Below are positions 9,845 to 18,543 of a DNA stretch of 64,000 bases, piece after piece (position 1 is the first letter of the stretch; every line of letters begins with the position of its first letter). Location of the stretch: positions 1-64,000 of the forward strand of contig JAQUWD010000001.1 of assembly GCA_028693055.1 (NCBI GenBank), given 5' to 3'. The notes under the pieces are model-generated. The model was not told where the DNA came from. It did no database searches and saw only the letters and a program-made list of their open reading frames with translations. The position numbers and the translations under genes are program-made. This DNA is from Eubacteriales bacterium. GTDB lineage: Bacteria > Bacillota > Clostridia > Christensenellales > Aristaeellaceae.

Positions 9845-10165
9845 GTAACAAGAAGAACCAATTTTGCATAGTGGGTTTTGTGAGTATCGAGCAATGCACC
9901 CATGGCCTCTGCGCTACGCTGACGAGCCGGAACAATGGGAAGCTACGGAGCGAGGCAAGGATGAAATACTGGAAACGCGCATCCTTGGACACAAATAGGA
10001 AAATTGGGGGCAAGTATCTGTGCATCGTTACAAAGCTGACAGATGGGGGATATGCAGCCAGCGATCTAGTTCAAATTCATGATGTTCCGCAGACAGATAA
10101 CCTCCATGTCCTTTAAACGCTTGCGTGGCAGACGGGGAGAAATAAGACTCTGATACTTCATCATC

Positions 10166-10185
10166 TGCATCCCGAAAGGGATGCA
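10166..10185 (+). promoter_or_regulatory. Leader RNA hairpin with GNRA (GAAA) tetraloop between loaP and the glycan operon
   Basis: TGCATCCC-GAAA-GGGATGCA, perfect 8-bp stem. Confidence 0.55.
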
Positions 10186-10376
10186 CTTTTGATTTATGCG
10201 GGGATAACGTAGCTTTAGGCTTACGGCAGATGCCTGCCCTTTTGAAATGCTGGATACTCTCATTTGCTGAAGCGTTTCATTGTGGCGTCAACAATCAGTG
10301 TTGATACGTTTTCTCGCAATAAGCTTTGATTTGCAGCTCTACAGTAGGTAAGAATATTTTGGGGGATGAAATAGAT

Positions 10377-11507
10377 TTGAAAGAATTAAAAGTTGCGATC
10401 GTTCATGACTGGCTCGTCGCCTATGCAGGTGCTGATCGTGTGGTCGAACAGCTTCATCAGATTTTTCCACAAGCTCCCATCTATACGCTCATCTATCGGA
10501 AACAATCTATGCCGAAGAAATTTGAAACTTATGACATACGCACAACCTATTTGCAAAAAATCCCATTTATTCACAAGCTCTATAAGTACTTGCTGACATG
10601 GATGCCGCGAGCGTTTGAACAGTTGGATCTATCAGAATATGATCTGGTTGTCTCCTCCTGCTCGAGTTGCTCAAAAGGTGTTATCACGCGCCCGGATGCG
10701 CTGCATATCTGTTACTGCCACACGCCTACACGATATATTTGGGATTTTTTCTATACATATATGAACAACGCCGGCTGGTTCAAGCGGATGATGATGGGAC
10801 CAATGATCCATAGGATGCGGATCTGGGATCGATTAGCGGCTGATCGGGTAGACGAGTTCATAGGCAACAGCAACTACATTGCCAACCGCATCCAAAAATA
10901 CTATCGGAGAGAAGCAAAAGTTATTTATCCTGGTGTGCGGCTTTGCGGCTTACCTGCGCTGGATCGCGGCGAGGACTATTACCTGATGGTGGGTCGCTTC
11001 ACGTTTTATAAACGCTTTGATCTGGGGGTTCGTGCTTGCACTAAGCTAAAGCGCAGGCTAATCGTCGTAGGCTATGGAGATGAGGAAAAGAAACTCCGGG
11101 CCAACGCTGGCGAAACGGTGGAATTCAGAGGTTCGCTCAGCGATCAGGAGATCATGAATCTATATCGACACGCGAAGGCGTTCCTGTTCCCGGGAGAAGA
11201 AGACTTCGGTATGACGCCTGTCGAAGCCCAAAGCGCGGGATGCCCTGTCCTGGCTTATGGGAGCGGTGGCGCCTGCGAGACAGTGGCAGATGGTCGGACG
11301 GGCCTTTTGTTCGCTGAGCAGAGTGTGCAGTCGCTAATGGATTGTATCTGTCGCTTTGAGGATGAGGGAGTCAATTGCACCCGTGCGGAAATCCAACAGA
11401 ACATGCAGAGGTTTTCACAGGAGCGGTTCACAAAAGAAATGACGGCTTTCTGCAAAGAAAAACTGGATGCTTACCGGCAAAAAAACGTAGTTGTGAAAGG
11501 AGAGTGA
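10377..11507 (+). CDS. Glycosyltransferase family 4
   Basis: VAIVHDWLVAYAGADRVVEQLHQIFPQAPIYTLIY; VGRFTFYKRFDLGVRA; FPGEEDFGMTPVEAQSAGCPVLAYGSGG; TTG start inferred. Confidence 0.88.
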   Translation: MKELKVAIVHDWLVAYAGADRVVEQLHQIFPQAPIYTLIYRKQSMPKKFETYDIRTTYLQKIPFIHKLYKYLLTWMPRAFEQLDLSEYDLVVSSCSSCSKGVITRPDALHICYCHTPTRYIWDFFYTYMNNAGWFKRMMMGPMIHRMRIWDRLAADRVDEFIGNSNYIANRIQKYYRREAKVIYPGVRLCGLPALDRGEDYYLMVGRFTFYKRFDLGVRACTKLKRRLIVVGYGDEEKKLRANAGETVEFRGSLSDQEIMNLYRHAKAFLFPGEEDFGMTPVEAQSAGCPVLAYGSGGACETVADGRTGLLFAEQSVQSLMDCICRFEDEGVNCTRAEIQQNMQRFSQERFTKEMTAFCKEKLDAYRQKNVVVKGE

Positions 11508-11511
11508 CGGC

Positions 11512-12603
11512 GTGAAGGTCGTTCAAATAGTGTCGAATCTGAGCTATGGCGACGCGATCGGTAACGAAGTGCAGTCAATGGATGCGTCCATGAAGGCGCA
11601 TGGCTACGATACGACGATCATGGCTCTAGATGTCCATCCGGCATTGAAGCATTTGGCCGAGCCGATCTCTGCCGCCGCAATTGAGCCAGACGATATCGTG
11701 ATCTTCCACAAAGCAGCGGGAGATTCATTGTCTAGAATCTTTGCTGGGCTGGCATGCCGCAAAGTCCTGCTGTATCACAATATCACGCCCGTCTCTTTTT
11801 TTCTACCCTATGATCCGATCATTTCGTGGAACCTGATCAGGGGAAGAAAGCAGCTGCGTATATTAGCAAAATATGCAGACTGGGCATGGGGCGATTCAAG
11901 CTACAACTGCAAGGAACTACTGGAGCTGGGTTACCAGGCAGACCGCGTGCAATTACTGCCCATTCTGTCATTGGATGATCAAAAACACACCCAAGCGGCT
12001 CCAGAGCTACTGCGAGAATTACAGGCGCAGCCGGGCACAAGGATCTTGTTTGTAGGACGGCTTGCTCCAAATAAGAAGCAGGAGGATGTCATCAAGCTGT
12101 TTGCGTATTATCAAGCGCGGGTGGACCCGCAAGCGCAGCTTTACCTAGTCGGCTCTCAGACCAGCTGCGAGAAATACTACGCGAAGCTGATGGGCTTTGT
12201 CGCGGACCTTAAGCTAAAAAACGTGCACATCACCGGCGCAGTGACAGACCAGCAGAAAGAGGCCTACTATCGCTGTGCCGATGTTTTCGTTTGCATGAGC
12301 GAGCATGAGGGCTTTTGTGTGCCTTTTCTGGAGGCGATGCGTGCATCGGTGCCAGTCGTTGCCTATGATTGTTGCGCTTTTAAAGATACCTTCGGCGACA
12401 ACGGAGTCCTATTTAAGGACAAAGACTACGGGGAGATCTGCGACGCAATAAAAAAGCTACGAGAGGATGCTGCGTTCCGCCAAGCAGTCATTGACAAGCA
12501 GGACGCACAGCTTGGACGGTTTGACTCCAGAGCCATCGAGCAGAGGTTTCTTTCATTGCTGCAATCGGTCTGTGATGAGAGGGTCAATTCGAAACCCAAG
12601 TAG
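11512..12603 (+). CDS. Glycosyltransferase family 4
   Basis: ILFVGRLAPNKKQEDVIKLFAYY; CMSEHEGFCVPFLEAMRASVPVVAYD; GTG start with AAAGGAGAG RBS. Confidence 0.88.
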   Translation: MKVVQIVSNLSYGDAIGNEVQSMDASMKAHGYDTTIMALDVHPALKHLAEPISAAAIEPDDIVIFHKAAGDSLSRIFAGLACRKVLLYHNITPVSFFLPYDPIISWNLIRGRKQLRILAKYADWAWGDSSYNCKELLELGYQADRVQLLPILSLDDQKHTQAAPELLRELQAQPGTRILFVGRLAPNKKQEDVIKLFAYYQARVDPQAQLYLVGSQTSCEKYYAKLMGFVADLKLKNVHITGAVTDQQKEAYYRCADVFVCMSEHEGFCVPFLEAMRASVPVVAYDCCAFKDTFGDNGVLFKDKDYGEICDAIKKLREDAAFRQAVIDKQDAQLGRFDSRAIEQRFLSLLQSVCDERVNSKPK

Positions 12604-12792
12604 GTCCAAAGGATAAAGCAAACAAGCCTTGACTGGATATCCAGCAGCTTATTCATGAGCGGGCTTACACTCTGCGCGCGCCGCCTGCCTCCGCATACTC
12701 TATCGTATACCAGCTCCTCTAAACGATTCTACTACATTCAATGATTCTAACGGGTTTTATATCTCGTTGGTGTCAGAAAGGCACGGTCCAAC

Positions 12793-12945
12793 ATGAGAGA
12801 GCCGCTGCGATTCAAGCCCCTGTGGCGCATCCATAACAGCACCTATCGTCGCTTGATGCGGACAGTGAGGCCCAAGCGCTTTGCGCACTATATTAAAAAG
12901 CTCAAGCTAATCTTGCATTTAGGGGCATCACAAGGAGGAAACTAG
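12793..12945 (+). CDS. Small basic ORF of unknown function (50 aa) directly upstream of manC
   Basis: MREPLRFKPLWRIHNSTYRRLMRTVRPKRFAHYIKKLKLILHLGASQGGN*; may be non-coding or a relic. Confidence 0.25.
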   Translation: MREPLRFKPLWRIHNSTYRRLMRTVRPKRFAHYIKKLKLILHLGASQGGN

Positions 12946-12946
12946 A

Positions 12947-14023
12947 ATGAAAACATCAGCCTTGATCATGGCGGGAGGCCGGGGCGAACGCTTCTGGCCC
13001 AAGAGCCGTAAGCAACTACCCAAACAGTTTTTGTCACTAACGAACGATAAAAAATCGATGATTCAGCTGACTGTGGATCGCATCCTGCCGCTCATTCGAA
13101 TTGAGGATATTTACATCGCGACGAATGAAGAATACCGTGAGCTGGTCCATGAACAGCTGCCCGAGCTGCCGCCTGAGAATATCCTGTGCGAGCCGATCTC
13201 ACGCAACACGGCCCCCTGTATTGGCTTGGGCGCCATTACTATGCGCAAGAAATACGGCGATGCAGTAATGGTCGTGCTGCCCAGCGATCACATGATCCGC
13301 CAAAAGCACATCTTCCTGAGCGTACTGAAGGATGCCATCGAGATCGTACAGCAGAAGGAGTCGTTGGTGACCTTGGGCATTTCACCCACTAGCCCCGATA
13401 CCGGATACGGCTACATCCAGTATGAAGCCGATGAGACGGAGGATGAAGGCGGCGCGTACCGGGTCAAGCGCTTTGTGGAGAAGCCGAATATTGAGCTAGC
13501 CAAGGAATACCTGGCTAGCGGCGATTATCTGTGGAACAGTGGTATGTTTGTCTGGAAGACTTCCGATATTCTGAATCTGATGGAGCAATTTCTACCGGAG
13601 AACTATCTGCACCTGACAAAGATCGAAGAAGCTTTGAGCACCGCAGCGCAGGAAGAGGTTCTGGAACGGGAATTCAAGCAGATGCAGTCGATTTCCATCG
13701 ACTATGGTGTGATGGAAAAGGCGAAGAACATCTACATTCTGCCAGCCGCCTTCAGCTGGGACGACGTCGGATCCTGGCTAGCCCTTGAACGGATCAATCC
13801 GCTCAACGATCAACAGAATATCATTCACGGTGATGTCATCACGATCAACACGAAGCGCTGCATTGTGGAAGGCAATTCGAAGCTGATCGCAATGCTGGGC
13901 ATGGAGGATGTAATCGTGGTGGATACGAAGGATGCATTGCTGCTTTGTGCCAAGGAACATGCAGGAGAGATCAAAACCATCGTGGAAACGCTGAAAAACT
14001 GCAATCGTACAGAACTGCTGTAA
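12947..14023 (+). CDS. manC: Mannose-1-phosphate guanylyltransferase
   Basis: [37 protein letters not shown]...[19 protein letters not shown]. Confidence 0.93.
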   Translation: MKTSALIMAGGRGERFWPKSRKQLPKQFLSLTNDKKSMIQLTVDRILPLIRIEDIYIATNEEYRELVHEQLPELPPENILCEPISRNTAPCIGLGAITMRKKYGDAVMVVLPSDHMIRQKHIFLSVLKDAIEIVQQKESLVTLGISPTSPDTGYGYIQYEADETEDEGGAYRVKRFVEKPNIELAKEYLASGDYLWNSGMFVWKTSDILNLMEQFLPENYLHLTKIEEALSTAAQEEVLEREFKQMQSISIDYGVMEKAKNIYILPAAFSWDDVGSWLALERINPLNDQQNIIHGDVITINTKRCIVEGNSKLIAMLGMEDVIVVDTKDALLLCAKEHAGEIKTIVETLKNCNRTELL

Positions 14024-14042
14024 AATCAAGGAGGAAAAGCAC

Positions 14043-15089
14043 ATGAAACGCGCACTGATTACTGGCATTACTGGACAGGACGGATCTTACCTAGCGGAGC
14101 TGCTATTGGAGAAGGGCTATGAGGTTCATGGCATCACCCGCCGCGCCTCGCTCCCGAATACGGACCGGATCAATCACTTGATGGATAAAATCACGCTGCA
14201 TGATGGTGATCTGAGCGACTCCTCCAGCATCCTGCGGATCATGACTCTGGTGCGGCCGGATGAGGTATACAATCTAGCGGCGCAGAGTCATGTGCAGGTC
14301 TCCTTCGATGTGCCCGAATATTCCGGCGATGTAGATGCTATTGGTGTGCTGCGCGTGCTGGAGGCTATCCGTATCTTAGGTCTGACCAAAACTTGCAAGT
14401 TCTATCAGGCTTCCACCTCTGAGCTGTATGGCAAGGTAGAGGAGGTCCCGCAGAAGGAGACCACTCCCTTCCATCCTTACAGCCCATATGCCATTGCAAA
14501 GCAGTATGGCTTCTGGATGGTGAAGGAGTACCGCGAAGCGTATGGAATGTTTGCCGTGAACGGTATTCTATTCAATCATGAGTCCGAGCGTCGCGGCGAA
14601 AATTTCGTGACCCGCAAAATCACCCGCGCCGCCGGCCGCATTGCCTGTGGACTGCAGGACAAGCTGTATCTAGGCAATCTTGACAGCAAGCGTGACTGGG
14701 GTTATGCGAAGGACTACGTGGAGTGCATGTGGTTGATCATGCAGCATGAGGTACCCGAAGATTTTGTCATTGCCACCGGCGTCCAGCATACTGTCCGGGA
14801 GTTCACCACGCTGGTCTTTGCCCATAACGGCATCGAACTGCGTTGGGAAGGCCATGGGCTGGAGGAGAAGGGCATCGACAAGGCGACCAATCGCGTGTTG
14901 GTCGAGGTGAATGCTGCTTGGTTCCGCCCCACTGATGTGGACAACCTATGGGGTGATCCAACCAAAGCCCGGACCGTACTGGGATGGGATCCCCTGAAGA
15001 CCAGCTATGAGGAACTGTGCTCCATCATGGCCGATTACGACATGAAACTTGCTAAGCAGGAGAAGATCCAGAGGGAGCACGCGGAGTGA
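14043..15089 (+). CDS. gmd: GDP-mannose 4,6-dehydratase
   Basis: [91 protein letters not shown]. Confidence 0.96.
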   Translation: MKRALITGITGQDGSYLAELLLEKGYEVHGITRRASLPNTDRINHLMDKITLHDGDLSDSSSILRIMTLVRPDEVYNLAAQSHVQVSFDVPEYSGDVDAIGVLRVLEAIRILGLTKTCKFYQASTSELYGKVEEVPQKETTPFHPYSPYAIAKQYGFWMVKEYREAYGMFAVNGILFNHESERRGENFVTRKITRAAGRIACGLQDKLYLGNLDSKRDWGYAKDYVECMWLIMQHEVPEDFVIATGVQHTVREFTTLVFAHNGIELRWEGHGLEEKGIDKATNRVLVEVNAAWFRPTDVDNLWGDPTKARTVLGWDPLKTSYEELCSIMADYDMKLAKQEKIQREHAE

Positions 15090-15182
15090 GCTTGTCACTG
15101 ACAATACACCAAAAGCGGAAGTGACGGGGCTGCCCCAAGCTAGATCATGGGATCCTCCCGTATCTATCCTCACATGGCTCCT

Positions 15183-15240
15183 CAGCCCATACGGGAATAC
15201 CTGTATGCGGACGATCTGGTTAACCTGTGCGTGCTCCTCC
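15183..15240 (+). pseudogene. Remnant of GDP-L-fucose synthase-like (Fcl/WcaG) gene
   Basis: QPIREYLYADDLVNLCVLL matches the Fcl-family G.PlREFlyvDDLA.ac motif; no flanking intact ORF. Confidence 0.6.
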
Positions 15241-15270
15241 TCTATTTACTTCGTTACCTAATTATACCTA

Positions 15271-15411
15271 ATCATCACTTGCGGCGAAGGCGGCATGGTC
15301 GATACAGACAACGATCGCCGTATTAAGCTGCTCAAGGGTCAGAGCGTCGATTCGAACAAGCGGTATTGGCATACGTTGATAGGTTACAACTACCGCGTTA
15401 AAAATCTGCGA
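15271..15411 (+). pseudogene. Remnant of DegT/DnrJ/EryC1 aminotransferase (GDP-perosamine synthase-like)
   Basis: IITCGEGGMVDTDNDRRIKLLKGQSVDSNKRYWHTLIGYNYRVKNL; N-terminal catalytic half and C-terminus missing. Confidence 0.8.
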
Positions 15412-15426
15412 AGGGTTAATGAAAGA

Positions 15427-16203
15427 ATGAAAACAATGCAGGCTATTTACCGCTACAGAGAAATGATTTTCAGCCTTGTCCGCCGCGAGCTTCGCGGCCG
15501 CTACAAAGCCTCCTTTCTCGGTTTTTTGTGGACCTTTGTCAATCCGTTCCTTCAATTGCTCGTCTACACGCTGGTCTTTTCCGTCATTATGCGCTCCGGG
15601 ATTGAAAAGTACTACCTCTTTTTGTTTGTCGCACTGATCCCTTGGATATTCTTTTCCTCCTCCGTCTCAGTGGGCGCAACGTGTATCGTGAACCAAAGCA
15701 GTATGGTTACGAAAATCTACTTTCCGAGAGAGGTCCTCCCTATTTCTTTTGTGACAAGTCAATTTGTAAGCATGCTGCTTTCCTTTGTTGTTGTGCTGCT
15801 GGTCGTGCTTCTTTCCGGGCTTGGCCTTGTATGGACGCTCTTGCCGATGTTGATCCCCATCATGCTACTGGAATATTGTCTAGCTTTGGGTATCACACTG
15901 ATTGTTTCTGCCCTAACGGTTTATTTCCGCGACTTGGAATATATTACCGGCATTGTTGTCATGGCTTGGCAGTTTATGACGCCCGTTATGTATTCTGTAG
16001 ATATGGTTCCCGAGAACCTACGCGGTATCTTCATGCTCAATCCAATGACTTCTATCATCAGAGCCTACCGTGATATTCTCTACTACCAGCAAATGCCCGA
16101 AATGAACACTCTCCTGCTGTCGGTAGGAATGGCCATTGGTTTTTTGCTGCTGGGCATACTGGTTTTTGGAAAGCTTGAGAAGCGTTTTGCGGAGGAGTTA
16201 TGA
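15427..16203 (+). CDS. wzm: ABC-2 type polysaccharide export permease
   Basis: RRELRGRYKASFLGFLWTFVNPFLQLLVYTLVFS; multi-TM; paired with Wzt. Confidence 0.92.
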   Translation: MKTMQAIYRYREMIFSLVRRELRGRYKASFLGFLWTFVNPFLQLLVYTLVFSVIMRSGIEKYYLFLFVALIPWIFFSSSVSVGATCIVNQSSMVTKIYFPREVLPISFVTSQFVSMLLSFVVVLLVVLLSGLGLVWTLLPMLIPIMLLEYCLALGITLIVSALTVYFRDLEYITGIVVMAWQFMTPVMYSVDMVPENLRGIFMLNPMTSIIRAYRDILYYQQMPEMNTLLLSVGMAIGFLLLGILVFGKLEKRFAEEL

Positions 16204-17558
16204 GTAAGATGAACGAAGGAAATAAACCAGAGCTGGCAGCGCAAAGCAGCAACGCTCCGGTCATCCAAGTATGCAATGTGGAAAAAAAATTCCGGGTTTA
16301 CTATGACAAGGGCTATTCCCTTAAAGATAAGCTGGTTCAGTGGGGCAGAAACCGCTATCAGAATCGATACGTCCTCCGGGGGGTGAGCATGGACGTTCAG
16401 CGCGGCGAAGCCATCGGCATTATTGGCGAAAATGGCTGCGGCAAAAGCACCATGCTTAAAATGCTGACGCGCATCATGTACCCGGACGCTGGTTCCATTC
16501 AGATTAAGGGACGAATTTCCAGCCTGATTGAGCTGGGCGCCGGCTTCCATCCAGATCTCTCAGGCCGGGAGAACATCTATACTAACGCCTCCATTTTTGG
16601 GCTTACAAGGAAAGAAATCAACGAGCGTATGGAGGATATCGTTGAATTCTCCGAGCTGGGCGAATATCTCGATAACCCAATCCGAACCTATTCCTCCGGT
16701 ATGTACATGCGTTTGGCATTTTCCATTGCCATCAATGTGGACGCCGACGTACTGCTGATTGACGAAATTCTGGCGGTTGGCGACGCTAACTTCCAAACAA
16801 AATGCTTTTCACGTTTGCGGGATATTAAGGCAACGGGAACCACGATTGCGATTGTCAGTCACGATCTGGGAACCATTCAAACCTTCTGTGACAAGGCGCT
16901 TTGGCTTTCAGACGGCAAGGCCGCCGCATACGGCAACGCGAAGAGCGTTGTGGAAAGCTACCGACAGTATATGAACGAGAAATACATCGCCTCCCTGCGC
17001 GCGCATGAAGAAGCCGAGCGCACACCCGCCGCGAAGGCTAAAGCGGCTACATCCGAGGAGGAACAAAGCCCTTCCACGCAGAATGCCTCGGCTTCTGAAA
17101 TGGAAAGCAGCATAACGGAAATTGATTACAATGCGAACCGTTTCGGCCTTGGCGACGTCGTTATTACGAGGGTTACTTTCCGCCAAGCCGACGGTCAAAT
17201 CATCCATACGCTCGTTGAGGGCGAACCCACAGACATCGACATCTCCTATGCTGTTCACAAATCCCGATATGCCTATAATTTTGGCATGGGCTTTTATACG
17301 CCGGAAAATGTGTGTCTATACGGCGTCAACACCCAGCTGGATGGTATGGAGGTCAAACTGACGCAGGATGCTGGCTTCGTCCGTTTCCATATGGATCATA
17401 TGCCGCTGCTGGCGGGGCATTATTATTTTCAATGCGCTGTGAACGATATAAACGGCGTTCCATTAGATTACTACCGCCGTTATATGGATTTCGATGTATC
17501 CTCCAGTAGAGCGGCGATCGGCTGCATTCAGGTAGATCATCAGTGGGAAATTTTCTAA
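16200..17558 (+). CDS. wzt: Polysaccharide ABC transporter ATPase with C-terminal Wzt_C-like carbohydrate-binding domain
   Basis: IIGENGCGKSTMLKMLTRI; YSSGMYMRLAFSIAINVDADVLLIDEILAVGD; C-terminal beta-rich domain NRFGLGDVVITRVTF... Confidence 0.93.
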   Translation: MSKMNEGNKPELAAQSSNAPVIQVCNVEKKFRVYYDKGYSLKDKLVQWGRNRYQNRYVLRGVSMDVQRGEAIGIIGENGCGKSTMLKMLTRIMYPDAGSIQIKGRISSLIELGAGFHPDLSGRENIYTNASIFGLTRKEINERMEDIVEFSELGEYLDNPIRTYSSGMYMRLAFSIAINVDADVLLIDEILAVGDANFQTKCFSRLRDIKATGTTIAIVSHDLGTIQTFCDKALWLSDGKAAAYGNAKSVVESYRQYMNEKYIASLRAHEEAERTPAAKAKAATSEEEQSPSTQNASASEMESSITEIDYNANRFGLGDVVITRVTFRQADGQIIHTLVEGEPTDIDISYAVHKSRYAYNFGMGFYTPENVCLYGVNTQLDGMEVKLTQDAGFVRFHMDHMPLLAGHYYFQCAVNDINGVPLDYYRRYMDFDVSSSRAAIGCIQVDHQWEIF

Positions 17559-17594
17559 CCAAAGTGCTTATATATGAAGTGTAGAGGAGAGAGT

Positions 17595-18524
17595 ATGAAG
17601 AAGCTGCTGGTTGTAGGTAGCAATGGCTTTGCCGGGTCTTACCTAAAAAAAGAACTGCTTGATCATGGCTACGAGGTCTATGGCGTCGACTTGAAGAGCA
17701 CAGACAGCAATACCTTTGCTGCGGATATGCTCGTCCCAGAAAACATGAATCGCATCATGGAGGAGGTTCAGCCAGACGGGATTTTTAACCTCTCGGGTTT
17801 TGCCTCGCCTCACTTGTCTTGGGAGCACGTGCTCAAGGCCATTCATCTGAATGTAGATGTCTCTGTTAATTTAGCCCTCGCCATGAAGTCCTTCTGCCCA
17901 AAGGCTCGTTTCATCGTTATCGGCTCCGCCAATCAGTATGATTTCCCTGCATGCCACAATCAGCCGATAAGCGAGCTGTCTCCCTGCAAATCCGATGATC
18001 CCTATTCCGTGTCAAAGCAGGCGCAAGAATCATTGCTTCAGCTATTGGCTAAACGGTATGAGCTGGATATTATGATGACCCGCTCCTTTAACCATATCGG
18101 GCCTAGGCAGCAAAGGGGCTTTGTCGTTTCAGATTTTGCGTCAGGCATTGTAGACGTGGAGCGCGGCCTAACAGACGAGCTTAGGGTGGGTAATTTGGAT
18201 GCGTGGCGTGATTTCTCAGACGTTAGGGACACGGTACGCGCCTATCGCCTGCTGTATGAGAAGGGACATAGCGGCGAGATATACAATGTAGGCTCCGGCA
18301 AGGTCTATCACATTCGCTGGATTCTGGAAACCTTGCTCTCCTACAGCACCGCTTCTCCCCGCATCGCCTACCGACAAATGAACAACGAAATGCCGGCCTT
18401 CACCAAGGTGCTTTGCGACCCGACCAAGCTTTATGAGCATACAGGCTATTGCCCTCAGTGCGATATGGAAGCCACGCTGCGTGATGTGCTCCTGTATTAT
18501 CGCAATCTGCCTTCACCAACATAA
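17595..18524 (+). CDS. NAD-dependent epimerase/dehydratase, GDP-6-deoxy-D-mannose reductase (Rmd)-like
   Basis: LLVVGSNGFAGSYLKKELL; DPYSVSKQAQESL; TRSFNHIGPRQQRGFVVSDFASGIV. Confidence 0.82.
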   Translation: MKKLLVVGSNGFAGSYLKKELLDHGYEVYGVDLKSTDSNTFAADMLVPENMNRIMEEVQPDGIFNLSGFASPHLSWEHVLKAIHLNVDVSVNLALAMKSFCPKARFIVIGSANQYDFPACHNQPISELSPCKSDDPYSVSKQAQESLLQLLAKRYELDIMMTRSFNHIGPRQQRGFVVSDFASGIVDVERGLTDELRVGNLDAWRDFSDVRDTVRAYRLLYEKGHSGEIYNVGSGKVYHIRWILETLLSYSTASPRIAYRQMNNEMPAFTKVLCDPTKLYEHTGYCPQCDMEATLRDVLLYYRNLPSPT

Positions 18525-18543
18525 GGGAAAAAGGAGATCGTCT

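Noticed and set aside
9871-10116. 81-aa ORF in the loaP-operon leader
   Set aside because: No RBS or family signal; more likely untranslated leader.
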